Position numbers and translations under genes: made by a program. A stretch of 64,000 bases of DNA from Belliella alkalica (GTDB lineage: Bacteria > Bacteroidota > Bacteroidia > Cytophagales > Cyclobacteriaceae). Positions 8,341-17,502 of this stretch are shown here, piece after piece (position 1 is the first letter of the stretch; every line of letters starts with the position of its first letter). The stretch is from positions 1 to 64,000 of the forward strand of contig NZ_JAKZGO010000006.1 in assembly GCF_022549785.1 (NCBI RefSeq), written 5' to 3'. Below the pieces are notes generated by a model. The model was given only the letters and a program-made list of their open reading frames with translations. It made no database searches and had not been told where the DNA came from.

Positions 8341-9351
8341 TTAGGCAAATGAAATGAGTTTTTTGGGATTGACCAAAGCATTGAACTTTTCAAGTGCTTT
8401 TCCCGAGAGCAAGGATGCTGTGGCTTTTTCGACCGCATCGGCAAATGGTAAGGATACATCTGCTGTGTGTAATGCAGCTGCAGCATTCGCAATAACAACT
8501 GAGTTTTGGGCGTTTGTACCTTTTCCTTTCAGGATAGAATCAAATATTTCTGCAGATTCTAAGATGGTCTCTCCACCTCTTATACTTTCCGCTTCAAGGA
8601 TTGGCAAATTGATATCAGCTGGACCGAAGAGTTTCTCACCTTCCTGAGAAATCATCTTGAAGTCCCCTGTAAGGGAAATTTCATCATATCCGTCTAATGC
8701 GTGAAGAATACTGAAACTTCCTTCCTGATTTTGATAAAGATATGCATAAAGCCTCGCCAATTCTAAACTAAATACTCCAACTAATTGCTTTTTTGGGAAA
8801 CTTGGGTTTACCATTGGCCCGAGCATGTTGAAAAATGTTTTGACACCTAGATCTTTTCTAATTGGTCCTACATTTTTCATTGCAGGGTGAAAAAGCGGTG
8901 CGTGAAGGAAGCAAATCCCAGCTTCATCTAGGCTTTTCTTGATTTTATCGACATCATTGGTAAATTCATAACCGAAGCTTTGAAGCAGATTTGATGATCC
9001 ACAAATGGAAGATACGCCGGTATTTCCATGTTTGGCGACATTCTGCCCAGCTCCTGCTACAATAAATGAAGCCAAAGTGGAAATGTTGAAAGTATCTTTC
9101 CCATCTCCTCCTGTTCCGCAAAGATCCATGGCATCGTACTCGGCTATTTCTACCGGAACGCATTGGTCTAGCATCGCTTCCCTAAAACCACCAAGTTCAT
9201 CCACAGTTACGGATCGCATCATATAAACTGTCAAAAATGCTGCTATCTGGCTTTGGTTGTATTCACCGGAAGTGATTTTTAACAGAACTTCTTTTGCCTG
9301 TTCTTTACTCAATGTCCGATGCTCTATTAAGTGGTTAAGTATTTCTTTCAT
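8341..9351 (-). CDS. trpD: anthranilate phosphoribosyltransferase
   Basis: Transfers the phosphoribosyl group of PRPP to anthranilate. The PRPP-binding signature GTGGDGKDTFNIST lies at about residues 80-93, followed by GNTGVSS and the metal-binding region. The C-terminal part carries ALDGYDE. I set the start at the ATG at 9351 (MKEILNHLIEHRTLSKEQA); an in-frame ATG 60 bases upstream would add a Phe/Ser/Lys-rich tail not found in the family. Length about 336, normal. It is separated from trpG by a 344-base gap that holds a mosaic repeat, and it is ten bases from trpC. Confidence 0.94.
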   Translation of the reverse strand: MKEILNHLIEHRTLSKEQAKEVLLKITSGEYNQSQIAAFLTVYMMRSVTVDELGGFREAMLDQCVPVEIAEYDAMDLCGTGGDGKDTFNISTLASFIVAGAGQNVAKHGNTGVSSICGSSNLLQSFGYEFTNDVDKIKKSLDEAGICFLHAPLFHPAMKNVGPIRKDLGVKTFFNMLGPMVNPSFPKKQLVGVFSLELARLYAYLYQNQEGSFSILHALDGYDEISLTGDFKMISQEGEKLFGPADINLPILEAESIRGGETILESAEIFDSILKGKGTNAQNSVVIANAAAALHTADVSLPFADAVEKATASLLSGKALEKFNALVNPKKLISFA

Positions 9352-9405
9352 TTTTATATAGTTAGAAGGTTTTAGGAATTGGAAGAATTTAAAGTTGGAA
9401 GAACT

Positions 9406-9620
9406 TGTCATCCGTGGAGGATTTGTCAGGTACTGAAATTAGTTGACACTTTTTTTTATTTTTCTTTATTCTCTTCAGTTATTCAATTGCCCCGCCAGAG
9501 CAAAAGTGAATCAGACATTTACCATTGCATTGGGTTTCAACCCAATGTTTGTGTCAAGTGCCTCCCGAAATTATCGGAACTGGCTCTTCAGGGCAAGATA
9601 CCTTTGTCTCAAATCTCATG
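9406..9620. repeat. mosaic hairpin repeat, copy 3, between trpG and trpD
   Basis: The gap between trpG and trpD contains TGTCAGGTACTGAAATTAGTTGACAC with a T-run (about 9427-9460), the palindrome CATTGGGTTTCAACCCAATG and the module GTGCCTCCCGAAATTATCGG ending in TTCAGGGCA (about 9560-9598). The first and last modules match copies at 2140, 6540 and 38221. Open frames here are short and look accidental. Confidence 0.6.
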
Positions 9621-9695
9621 TTTCATGTCTGATTTCTAATGTCTCATGTCTCAATTATCACATCTTAATTCAAGCATCTAATCTCTCGCTTCTCC

Positions 9696-10259
9696 TCAAC
9701 CTAGCCAATTCTTCATCATTGCTACCCCATGTTCTGTAAGAACAGATTCTGGATGGAATTGTAGCCCTTTAACATTGTATTTTTTATGTCTTACAGCCAT
9801 GATTTGATTGTCAGGTGTACGTGCGATCACATCAAGTTCAGGACTCAGAGTCTGTTCATCTATCACCCAAGAATGATACCTGCCAATATTGAATTTCTTT
9901 GGCAGATCCTTGAATAATGGATCATTTTCTACAGAAACTTCCGAAGCCAAGCCATGAACCACTTCAGATAAGTTGATCAAGCCTCCACCAAAAGCTTCGC
10001 CAATAGCCTGATGTCCTAGGCAAACTCCAAGAATATCTTTATAACTCGCATATTTCTTAATTAATTCGGGCATAATTCCCGCTTCAGAAGGAATTCCAGG
10101 ACCAGGAGAGAGCAGGATTTTATCATATTTCTCAATCTCCTCCACACTGATTTTATCATTACGGAATATATCCATCTGATCACCAAAACCAAGTTCACGG
10201 ATGATATACACCAAGTTATAAGTAAACGAATCGTAATTATCAAGGACAAGTATTTTCAT
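9696..10259 (-). CDS. trpG: anthranilate synthase component II (glutamine amidotransferase)
   Basis: Class I glutamine amidotransferase supplying ammonia to TrpE. The catalytic triad is visible: C80 in LGVCLGHQAIG, H169 and E171 in LQFHPESVL. The N-terminal LVLDNYDSFTYNLV and the SPGPG motif are also typical. Its 187 residues match a stand-alone subunit not fused to TrpD. In the operon it lies downstream of trpE, from which it is separated by an inserted four-helix-bundle gene and repeats. A similar subunit can also serve para-aminobenzoate synthase, but the operon position points to tryptophan. Confidence 0.95.
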   Translation of the reverse strand: MKILVLDNYDSFTYNLVYIIRELGFGDQMDIFRNDKISVEEIEKYDKILLSPGPGIPSEAGIMPELIKKYASYKDILGVCLGHQAIGEAFGGGLINLSEVVHGLASEVSVENDPLFKDLPKKFNIGRYHSWVIDEQTLSPELDVIARTPDNQIMAVRHKKYNVKGLQFHPESVLTEHGVAMMKNWLG

Positions 10260-10316
10260 ATAGTTAGAGTTTTGAGAGGGTGATAGAGTTGGAAAGTTGG
10301 AAGGTTATAAGGTTCT

Positions 10317-10476
10317 AAGGTTAGGCTCTGAGATTGATTATTTTGATTGCAATTATTTATGATATCAATTCTAAGTTATTTTAGTTTCTTAAGATTTGAT
10401 TAGGGTTGGAAGGTTTTAAGGTTAGGCTCTTAGGTTGATTATTTTGATTACAAATATTTATGATATTAGTGCTAAG
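10317..10476. repeat. 59-bp imperfect direct repeat
   Basis: Two copies of a sequence beginning AAGGTTAGGCTCT and ending near CTAAG lie at 10317-10375 and 10418-10476, with 10-15 percent differences. They fall in the gap between trpG and the four-helix-bundle gene, inside a wider low-complexity zone of GGTTGGAAGG-type words. They may mark a local duplication. Confidence 0.65.
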
Positions 10477-10495
10477 CAATTAAAGTGTTTTTCTA

Positions 10496-10879
10496 TTATT
10501 TGTTATTCTTTTGATTGTATGTATTGAGGTAATTTATGAATGATTTTATTTTACTAGAAAGGGTGAACAAATCCATTTTTAGTTTTTCATAATCTTGATT
10601 GTTTACTCTACCCGCTGCAACCAAGATTGCAAGTTGGCTTCTAACTTCTCCAGCTGATCCTTTTGCATAGTGTAGGTATTTGACAAACACTTTATTATTG
10701 TTGTATTCAAATCCTTCAGCAATATTGTTTGAAATTGAAATCGCCGCTCCAATAATTTGATCTCTTGACTTATAATCATTCCTTAATGGACTTAAATCAG
10801 CCAATCTATATATTTCAACTGCAATTCTTACAGCTTCCTTCCATATTTCCAAATCTTCAAATGCCGAAACCTTTGCCAT
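10496..10879 (-). CDS. four helix bundle protein (23S rRNA intervening-sequence type)
   Basis: Small helical protein of the family also encoded by 23S rRNA intervening sequences. Signature segments are FEDLEIWKEAVRI near the start, DQIIGAAISISNNIAEG near residues 40-56 and FVKYLHYAKGSAGEVRSQL near 65-83. The family forms pentameric four-helix bundles; its cellular role is not known. Length of 127 is normal. It sits in the middle of the trp operon, between trpE and trpG, flanked on both sides by gaps rather than the tight spacing of the other genes, so it looks like a later insertion. Nothing links it to tryptophan synthesis. Confidence 0.88.
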   Translation of the reverse strand: MAKVSAFEDLEIWKEAVRIAVEIYRLADLSPLRNDYKSRDQIIGAAISISNNIAEGFEYNNNKVFVKYLHYAKGSAGEVRSQLAILVAAGRVNNQDYEKLKMDLFTLSSKIKSFINYLNTYNQKNNK

Positions 10880-11092
10880 ATCATTTCAATTCAAATCGTA
10901 TTGCAAACTAATTATACTATTACCCAATATTTTCAATTTTATAACTTTTCTTTTTTTTAACGAACCAACAACATTAGATCTCTCTAGCTCACAATTCAAT
11001 GATTCCCAACAACCTTACAACTTTCAAACGTTTCAACCTTTAAATTTGCTTCAATCTTACAATCCGCCACGGCGGACAAGATCTTACAATCC

Positions 11093-12499
11093 CTAAATAG
11101 TCTCCGCGGCTTTTAGAGCGACTCGGAGGGCTTCGAGTTTGTTGGTGACTTCTTGGAGCTCGGAGGCAATGGATGATTTGGCTACAACGCCTGCTCCTGC
11201 TTGGAATCGGAGTTGGTTGTTTTCTGATACAAAGGATCTGATCAATATCGCATGGTTGAAATCCCCATTGAAACCTAGAAACCCAATGGCTCCGCCATAG
11301 AATTTTCGGGATGTATTTTCCAATTCATCTATCAATTCCATTGCCCTGTACTTTGGTGCACCTGAGAGTGTTCCTGCCGGAAAGGTATCCGCTACAAGCT
11401 GTAATGGATTGGCATCTTTTGGCAATTGCCCTGTCACCTTGGAAACTAAGTGAATCACATGGGAATAATATTGAATTTCTTTGAACACTTCAACTTTTAC
11501 TTTTACAGAAGATCTGCTCAAATCATTTCTTGCCAAATCGACCAACATCACATGCTCTGAATTTTCTTTGGGATCATCATATAGCTTGAGCGCCAATTCT
11601 GCGTCTGCTTGATCATTACCCGTTCTTTTGAAAGTTCCAGCAATTGGGAAAATGGTGGCTACATTATTTTTGACTACTATCTGTGCTTCTGGTGATGACC
11701 CGAATACTTTGTAGGATCCATAATCAAAATAGAATAAATATGGTGATGGATTTACTGAGCGTAGTGCTCGGTAAACGTTGAATTCATCTCCTTTGAATTT
11801 GGTGGTATAATTTCTGGAAATTACGATTTGAAAAACGTCACCCCTAAAACAATGCTCTTGACCTTTCTTCAAAATATCCAAGAACTCAGAGTCTGTATAA
11901 TTTGATACTTCTTCACCTTCCAACTTAAATGAATATGAAGGAATGTTTTTATTGTTGAGGATTGTCTCAAGTTGGGAGATATTATCGGGTTTTTCTGCTC
12001 CTTCCACCTGATGCTCCAAAATATGCATTTCGTTTTTAAAATGATCCACTACGATCACATTTTGATAAACAGCATAATGCATCATCGGGATTTTTGACTC
12101 TTTGGTATTTTTGAGATCAATATCTTCAAACCTGGAAACAGTATCGTACTGCATATATCCAAAAAGTCCATTGGTAATAAATTTCAGGTTAAGAGATTTT
12201 TCTTCAAATCTAGCCGAAAAAGCCCTCAACGCATCAATAAGCTTCTTCCCATCAGACAAAGTATAACTTGAGCTGTTTCCCAAAGGAAGCTCTTCTTTGA
12301 TTACAGTACCATCAAAAGAAAACGACGCCAAAGGATTGAAACAAATGTAAGAGTAGCTATTTTCCTGACCATGATAATCCGAACTTTCCAACAAAATGGG
12401 ATTGGCAAACCTATCCCTGATTTGTAGGTAGATACTCACAGGTGTAATGGTGTCAGCCAAAAGCTTTTTGTACTGGGTATTCAGTTTGATTTTTGTCAT
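11093..12499 (-). CDS. trpE: anthranilate synthase component I
   Basis: Makes anthranilate from chorismate with ammonia delivered by TrpG. The C-terminal chorismate-binding domain is complete: VFGSSPEAQ near residue 267, FPIAGTFKRTGN near 285, HVMLVDLARNDLSR near 318, GTLSGAPKYRAMELIDELE near 370 and YGGAIGF near 397. The N-terminal part contains the LLESSD-like element (LLESSDYHGQENSYSY) where tryptophan binds for feedback inhibition in relatives. At 468 residues the size is typical. It is the first structural gene after the leader peptide and attenuator. A para-aminobenzoate synthase is excluded by operon context and this N-terminal element. Confidence 0.95.
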   Translation of the reverse strand: MTKIKLNTQYKKLLADTITPVSIYLQIRDRFANPILLESSDYHGQENSYSYICFNPLASFSFDGTVIKEELPLGNSSSYTLSDGKKLIDALRAFSARFEEKSLNLKFITNGLFGYMQYDTVSRFEDIDLKNTKESKIPMMHYAVYQNVIVVDHFKNEMHILEHQVEGAEKPDNISQLETILNNKNIPSYSFKLEGEEVSNYTDSEFLDILKKGQEHCFRGDVFQIVISRNYTTKFKGDEFNVYRALRSVNPSPYLFYFDYGSYKVFGSSPEAQIVVKNNVATIFPIAGTFKRTGNDQADAELALKLYDDPKENSEHVMLVDLARNDLSRSSVKVKVEVFKEIQYYSHVIHLVSKVTGQLPKDANPLQLVADTFPAGTLSGAPKYRAMELIDELENTSRKFYGGAIGFLGFNGDFNHAILIRSFVSENNQLRFQAGAGVVAKSSIASELQEVTNKLEALRVALKAAETI

Positions 12500-12530
12500 T
12501 ACCTGTAATTTTTTGGTGATTTTTTTGCAT

Positions 12531-12563
12531 AAAAAAAGGCTTACTGGGAGAAACCAGCAAGCC
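12531..12563 (-). terminator. trp operon attenuator (intrinsic terminator)
   Basis: On the minus strand GGCTTGCTGG (12563-12554) pairs with CCAGTAAGCC (12547-12538), ten pairs with one G-U, around a six-base loop, followed by seven T (12537-12531). It lies 28 bases after the leader-peptide stop codon and about 40 bases before the trpE start. The loop and inner stem (12546-12555) can alternatively pair with 12607-12616 inside the leader coding sequence, which would prevent this hairpin from forming. Confidence 0.9.
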
Positions 12564-12590
12564 TAAATATCTATTAACAAGCGTTACATT

Positions 12591-12668
12591 TTAGACAATA
12601 GCGTTAGGTTCTTCCCCTTGAAAAGAAGTCAAATGCCACCACCAATATTTTGCTTGTATTGTTTTCAT
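12591..12668 (-). CDS. trpL: trp leader peptide with three consecutive Trp codons
   Basis: A 25-codon frame starting ATG at 12668 and ending TAA at 12591. Residues 8-12 read YWWWH, so codons 9-11 (12644-12636) are three TGG in a row, which is very unlikely by chance and typical of attenuator peptides. A ribosome stalled there would leave GGGAAGAACC (12616-12607, codons 18-21) free to pair with GGTTTCTCCC (12555-12546); nine of ten positions pair, counting one G-U. That antiterminator destroys the terminator at 12538-12563. A ribosome that reads through to the stop codon would cover this segment and allow termination. A matching promoter lies just upstream, giving a leader of only about ten bases. 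Confidence 0.9.
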   Translation of the reverse strand: MKTIQAKYWWWHLTSFQGEEPNAIV

Positions 12669-12683
12669 TATTTTAACTTGCGA

Positions 12684-12713
12684 CAAATATATAAATGCAT
12701 TTCTTTTTACAAA
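12684..12713 (-). promoter_or_regulatory. trp operon promoter
   Basis: On the minus strand TTTG (12713-12710) is followed after 18 bases by TATATTTG (12691-12684), an exact -7 box of the Bacteroidota vegetative promoter. The expected transcript start is about 12678, roughly ten bases before the leader peptide ATG. Confidence 0.75.
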
Positions 12714-12967
12714 AATTAAATCATAAAAATAAAAAGAATTATAGGTTATTCGTCAATATAACTTGTATTATCAGCAAAACCACAGAATAAATCACTTGAA
12801 ACCATAGCATATCTTGAACTCAGAAGATGAAATTTAAAGTAAAATTCATGCTACTCTTTTATCTGATGTTAAGGATACTATTTCAAAAGCACGAACTATC
12901 TCTGTTTCTCTCAAAAAGAAGTATGGCTTTGTTTAAACCCCACTTAGTTTTTCAGTATCTCGATTAA
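12714..12967. other. intergenic between trp promoter and susD
   Basis: AT-rich gap between the 3' end of the SusD-like gene and the trp promoter, both reading leftward. I see no gene and no convincing terminator for the susCD unit, so some readthrough toward trp is possible. Confidence 0.4.
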
Positions 12968-14452
12968 CTAATAACCTGGATTTTGATCTGTTGTTGGGTC
13001 TAGTCCTTTATTCAGATTTAGCTCCTCAAAAGGAATAGGCCATAAATAATGCTTTTCTGCAATAGTCCTGCCCTTTCCTTCCTGAATTACTGAAGCCGCT
13101 TTTCCTGTTCTTTTTAAGTCAAGCCAACGCTTTCCTTCAAACTGGAATTCATATGCTCTTTCCGTCAAGATCAAATCCAAAAAAGATTCCGAATCATAAT
13201 CAGCTAATTGAAAATCAATATCTGAAGCAACATTTGGATCCAAACCGTAAGCTCTTCTTTGCACTTGATTCAATGCATCTAGAGCCTCTTCTGTAGGAGA
13301 ATTTGCAGCTCTGCTTGAAGCTTCTGCAAACATCAAAAGCACATCTGAATATCTGTAAATCGGAAGATCATTGCCAGCACCTCGATTAGATATTGCTTGA
13401 TTATCGATGAATTTTCCGGTCACCAAAGTATTGGGTCCCATCCCAAAATCTACTGGAATCCATAATGCTTTTCTTAAATCACCATCTTGCCAATTCGCAT
13501 AAAAAGGATCTGTGGACAAAGCATAATGTGCAAATGCACCTCCAAAATTATAAAGGTTAGTACTTGGATGATTGACTATCCACAGAAGCCAATTTCCTTG
13601 AGCTACTTCCCTAGCATATTTTAGGTGAAATATTTCCTCTGTAGTAGTAGTCAAGTCAGGACCAAAAAGATTGACTTGAAAATCCCTTACTGATGTCACT
13701 CTCACTAGAGAATGTCTTTCACTGTTGATAACTTCCGCGGCTTTTGTCCTTGCTTCATCGAAACGATTTAAGGTAAGATAGACATGTGCCAAAAGTGTCT
13801 TTGCTGCATTTTGTGTAGGTCTTCCTATTTGCTGTTGCACCTCAGGAAGCTTTTGCTCAGCATCTGTCAAATCACTAATTATCAATTCAAAAATCTCCTC
13901 TTCCGAACTCTTGGACAAATCCAGCTGATCAAGGTTTGTTTCCATACGCATTGGCACTCCACCCCAATTTCTGACCAAATCAAAATACGCTAATGCCCTA
14001 AGGAATTTCGCTTCACCAATATTTCTGGCAAGCGCTTCTTCAGAAATGGAACTTCCTTCGGGAGCGTACCTAAGAACAAGGTTTGCATTTCTGATGCTCA
14101 AGTAATAGGCATTCCACCTGACTGTAGTGGCATTGATATTTCCTGCATTGAATCCTTCAAAGTCATTATATTGTGCTCGACTCCCTCGGCCATATCCCCA
14201 ATCAGTGTGTGTATCCAAGATAGCAAACTGCTCTGCCATTTCCATTCTCAAAGGTGAATAGATGGCATTTACAGCACTTCGGACTTCTTCTTCTGTATTG
14301 TAAAAGTTTTCTGCTGCTATAGTTCTTGGATTTTCTTCCAAAAGATCTTCACAGGATGAAGCCAAGAACATAAAGGGAATTAACACCATCCAAGTTCTAA
14401 ACTGAAGTCTGTTGATGTCTTTATTTTTTGAGTATATATTTGATGATTTCAT
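12968..14452 (-). CDS. SusD/RagB-family nutrient-binding outer membrane lipoprotein
   Basis: Surface lipoprotein that forms the lid of a SusC-type transporter and binds the substrate. The signal peptide ends in FLASSC with the acylated cysteine near residue 34, followed by EDLLEENPRT, the usual acidic region and the conserved start of SusD-like proteins. Family landmarks include the YNTEEEV segment, helices with tetratricopeptide-like spacing in the middle, and LILTERAYEFQFEGKRWLDL near residue 435, the most conserved SusD motif. At 494 residues it is a normal size. It is 35 bases after the susC-like gene in the same direction. No glycoside hydrolase, sulfatase, protease or regulator lies beside the pair, so its substrate cannot be inferred. 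Confidence 0.93.
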   Translation of the reverse strand: MKSSNIYSKNKDINRLQFRTWMVLIPFMFLASSCEDLLEENPRTIAAENFYNTEEEVRSAVNAIYSPLRMEMAEQFAILDTHTDWGYGRGSRAQYNDFEGFNAGNINATTVRWNAYYLSIRNANLVLRYAPEGSSISEEALARNIGEAKFLRALAYFDLVRNWGGVPMRMETNLDQLDLSKSSEEEIFELIISDLTDAEQKLPEVQQQIGRPTQNAAKTLLAHVYLTLNRFDEARTKAAEVINSERHSLVRVTSVRDFQVNLFGPDLTTTTEEIFHLKYAREVAQGNWLLWIVNHPSTNLYNFGGAFAHYALSTDPFYANWQDGDLRKALWIPVDFGMGPNTLVTGKFIDNQAISNRGAGNDLPIYRYSDVLLMFAEASSRAANSPTEEALDALNQVQRRAYGLDPNVASDIDFQLADYDSESFLDLILTERAYEFQFEGKRWLDLKRTGKAASVIQEGKGRTIAEKHYLWPIPFEELNLNKGLDPTTDQNPGY

Positions 14453-14487
14453 TTTCTTCGATTAATGTTGACTGGAAAGAAACTGGT

Positions 14488-17400
14488 TTAAAAACCCAAT
14501 TTGACACCTACTGTTAATACTTTTGGGACCGGATAGCTATAATGATCTATTCCAGCTTGTGTGTCAGCACCCCGGGAATTGACTTCAGGATCCCACCATG
14601 AATATTTTGTGAATGTCAGCAGATTTTGTCCACTTACATAAAGTTGGGCTTGACTTACAGCTCTCCAACCACAATTTTGTATTGGGAAATTATATGCCAA
14701 TTGAATATTCCGCAATCTCAAATATGATCCATCTTCTACAAATCGATCTGAAATTCTAACTGAATTTGTCCTGCTTATGATTGGGTACTTTGCATTTGGA
14801 TTTTGTGGCGACCAGTTGTCAAGCAAAACTTCCCTAGGCATATTAAGCCCTTGACCATAATCCATGGTACTTGGGATAGCACTGATATTGAATATGTCAT
14901 TTCCATAAGCTCCCTGAAAGAAAATATTCAAGTCAAAGTTTTTGAAGGACATGTTGGAATTCAATCCATAGAAGAAATCTGGATTGGGGTCTCCTATAAA
15001 AGTCTTGTCATTTTCTGTAATGACACCATCACCATCCAAATCCCTGAATTGAATCCTACCTTGTTCATTGTACCCATCTTCTTGAAACCCCCAAAATTGT
15101 CCTATTGGCCTTCCTTCTTGAAGGATACTGATATTGTCAGCAACCACCAAAACATTTACAAAAGCTCCTAAGATGGATTCACCATTGTTTAGTGCAATGA
15201 CTTTATTTCTATTAAAAGTAATATTGCCATTGATATTCCATTTGAAATTCCCATTTAAAACTGCCGCATCTACTCCCAATTCCAAACCTTTATTTTGCAC
15301 TTCGCCTACATTTTGGATTGTTGTGGTAAATCCCGAAGAGCTCGGCAAAGTCACTGTGTTTAGGAGATCTGTGGTGTTTTTGATATAATAATCAGCTGTC
15401 AAAAAGACCCTGTTATTCAACAAACCAAAGTCCAATCCAAAATTGTATTGCTCTGTAGTTTCCCATCTGAGATTTCCTGGCAAAGTTGTACTTGGTGAAA
15501 GTGTTGTGAAAAGTTCATTTCCGAAAACAGTATTTCCTGGAAAAAGTCTGTTGAGTGTGGCATATGGTGAAATAGCTTGATTCCCTGTTTTTCCCCAACT
15601 TGCTCTAAGTTTCAAGTCCGAAAGGGCTGAATTATCACGAAGAAATCCTTCCTCTGAAATTCTCCATGCTATAGCTCCAGATGGGAAAAATCCCCATTTA
15701 TTGCCTGGACTGTATCTTGAGGAGCCATCTGCACGAAAACTCGCAGTCAAGAGTAATTTATTATCAAAACTGTAATTGACTCGACCTAGATAAGATAGTA
15801 AAACAGATTTTGCATAGCCCGATGAAGGGATCCCTGGAGTCTCTGCAGCTCCCAAATTGCTACTTCCAAAGCTATCACTAAGAAAACCCACACCATTTGC
15901 TGCTAGAAAAGTTGTCGTGAAATCCTGATATGTAAATCCAATCAATGCATCAAGTTGATGTCTATCAGCAAAGGTTTTGTTGTAATTTATTGTGTTTTCA
16001 CTAAGTAAACTTGTGAATTGTGAAGTGCTGACAGAAGCTACTCCTGGAGAGTTGAAAAAATTTCGAGTTTGATAATTGTCAGTTCTGTCATCTCTGTTTT
16101 CGATTCCTCCTGAAATCCTGATTGTCAATTCAGGAATAGGATTATAAACAAATGCTGCATTTGATAAAATTACATTTGCCCTAACTGTATTTGTTTGTTC
16201 ATTGATAAAATTAAGTGGATTGATAATATCTGGTGCCATAAATGGGTATTCATTAGCCAATACAGTGTAAGAACCATCTTCATTGAAAGGCCTTGATATT
16301 GGTGCTGCAGAAATCGCCGCTCCGATCATTGAGCTACCTCGAGTTCCACCTCCACTATCCCTTCTATCTGTTTTCAGTCGGGTCAAAATGTTTGACATTT
16401 CCAACTTCATTTTGCTATTGACGGTATGGCTGATATTGAATTTGAGCGAATATCTGTTATAATCACTTCCCCTAATTATACCTTCTTGGCCCAAATGACT
16501 CCCACCGATTGCATAGGTTGTTTTATCATTTCCACCTGTAAAATTCAGCGAGGTAGTTCTGATTGGTGCACTTTGAAAAATCAAATCCTGCCAATCAAAA
16601 CCTTGTCCAAAGCCTTGTATCTGTTCGGGTGTAAAATATGGGGCTTGACCATCATTCTCTGCTTGTAGATTTTGTAATGTGGCATATTCTGACCCATTCA
16701 TCAAGTCAAGTTTATTTCTCAAAGATTGCACACCATAGTTTGATTCAAACTCAACGGTTGACTGTCCTGCCCTACCTTTTTTTGTAGTGATCAAAACTAC
16801 ACCATTAGCACCCCTCGAACCATAAATGGCCGTAGCAGAAGCATCTTTTAGCACCTCAATACTCGCTATATCTGCATTGTTTAGATTGGTAGGATTTCCA
16901 GAAAAAGGAAAACCATCAATTACATACAAAGGGTCATTACCACCTTGAATCGAATTAGTCCCTCTGATTCTAACATTGATAGTTCCACCTGGAGCACCAT
17001 TATTTTGAATTATTTGAACACCGGCTGATCTACCGGAAAGTGCTTGCAAAACATTGGAGGTTGGAAAAGCATTGACCTCTTCAGGACTGACACGGGAAAC
17101 TGACCCAGTCAAATCACTTCTTTTTGTCGTTCCATACCCCACCACCAGAACTTCATCCAACCCAACCAAATCTTCTTCCATTACCACATTGATGATCGTC
17201 CGATTTCCAACGGCAATTTCTTGCGTTTTGTACCCGACTGAAGAGAACCTCAATATGCTATTTTCTTCAGGAACCTCAAGTGAGTAAGCTCCGTCCAAAT
17301 CGGTGACTGTTCCCAAATTGGTGTTTTTGAGAACCACTGTAATCCCTGGAGCTGCAACCCCATCTGAAGTTGTGACAGTACCTGAAACCTCTATTGGATC

Positions 17401-17502
17401 CTCTGTAATTATAAATGCAGACGCATTATTCGGAAATGAGAACAAAATAAAAATTGCCAAAAGCAAATTTATAGGTGTCTTTTTAAAGTTAAACTTGCTC
17501 AT
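14488..17502 (-). CDS. SusC/RagA-family TonB-dependent outer membrane transporter
   Basis: TonB-linked 22-strand barrel that imports oligomers together with its SusD partner. I place the start at the ATG at 17502 (MSKFNFKKTPINLLLA), which begins a normal signal peptide; the open frame extends 78 bases upstream without a signal-like sequence. After the signal comes a carboxypeptidase-D-like domain (VSGTVTTSDGVAAPGITV, ending YKTQEIAV), then the plug with VVGYGTTKRSDLTGSVSRV, IRGTNSIQGGNDPLYVIDG and IEVLKDASATAIYGSRGANGV, then the barrel ending in a C-terminal aromatic (KLGF). About 1004 residues. No N-terminal STN domain is present, so regulation by an anti-sigma partner is unlikely. Confidence 0.95.
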   Translation of the reverse strand: MSKFNFKKTPINLLLAIFILFSFPNNASAFIITEDPIEVSGTVTTSDGVAAPGITVVLKNTNLGTVTDLDGAYSLEVPEENSILRFSSVGYKTQEIAVGNRTIINVVMEEDLVGLDEVLVVGYGTTKRSDLTGSVSRVSPEEVNAFPTSNVLQALSGRSAGVQIIQNNGAPGGTINVRIRGTNSIQGGNDPLYVIDGFPFSGNPTNLNNADIASIEVLKDASATAIYGSRGANGVVLITTKKGRAGQSTVEFESNYGVQSLRNKLDLMNGSEYATLQNLQAENDGQAPYFTPEQIQGFGQGFDWQDLIFQSAPIRTTSLNFTGGNDKTTYAIGGSHLGQEGIIRGSDYNRYSLKFNISHTVNSKMKLEMSNILTRLKTDRRDSGGGTRGSSMIGAAISAAPISRPFNEDGSYTVLANEYPFMAPDIINPLNFINEQTNTVRANVILSNAAFVYNPIPELTIRISGGIENRDDRTDNYQTRNFFNSPGVASVSTSQFTSLLSENTINYNKTFADRHQLDALIGFTYQDFTTTFLAANGVGFLSDSFGSSNLGAAETPGIPSSGYAKSVLLSYLGRVNYSFDNKLLLTASFRADGSSRYSPGNKWGFFPSGAIAWRISEEGFLRDNSALSDLKLRASWGKTGNQAISPYATLNRLFPGNTVFGNELFTTLSPSTTLPGNLRWETTEQYNFGLDFGLLNNRVFLTADYYIKNTTDLLNTVTLPSSSGFTTTIQNVGEVQNKGLELGVDAAVLNGNFKWNINGNITFNRNKVIALNNGESILGAFVNVLVVADNISILQEGRPIGQFWGFQEDGYNEQGRIQFRDLDGDGVITENDKTFIGDPNPDFFYGLNSNMSFKNFDLNIFFQGAYGNDIFNISAIPSTMDYGQGLNMPREVLLDNWSPQNPNAKYPIISRTNSVRISDRFVEDGSYLRLRNIQLAYNFPIQNCGWRAVSQAQLYVSGQNLLTFTKYSWWDPEVNSRGADTQAGIDHYSYPVPKVLTVGVKLGF

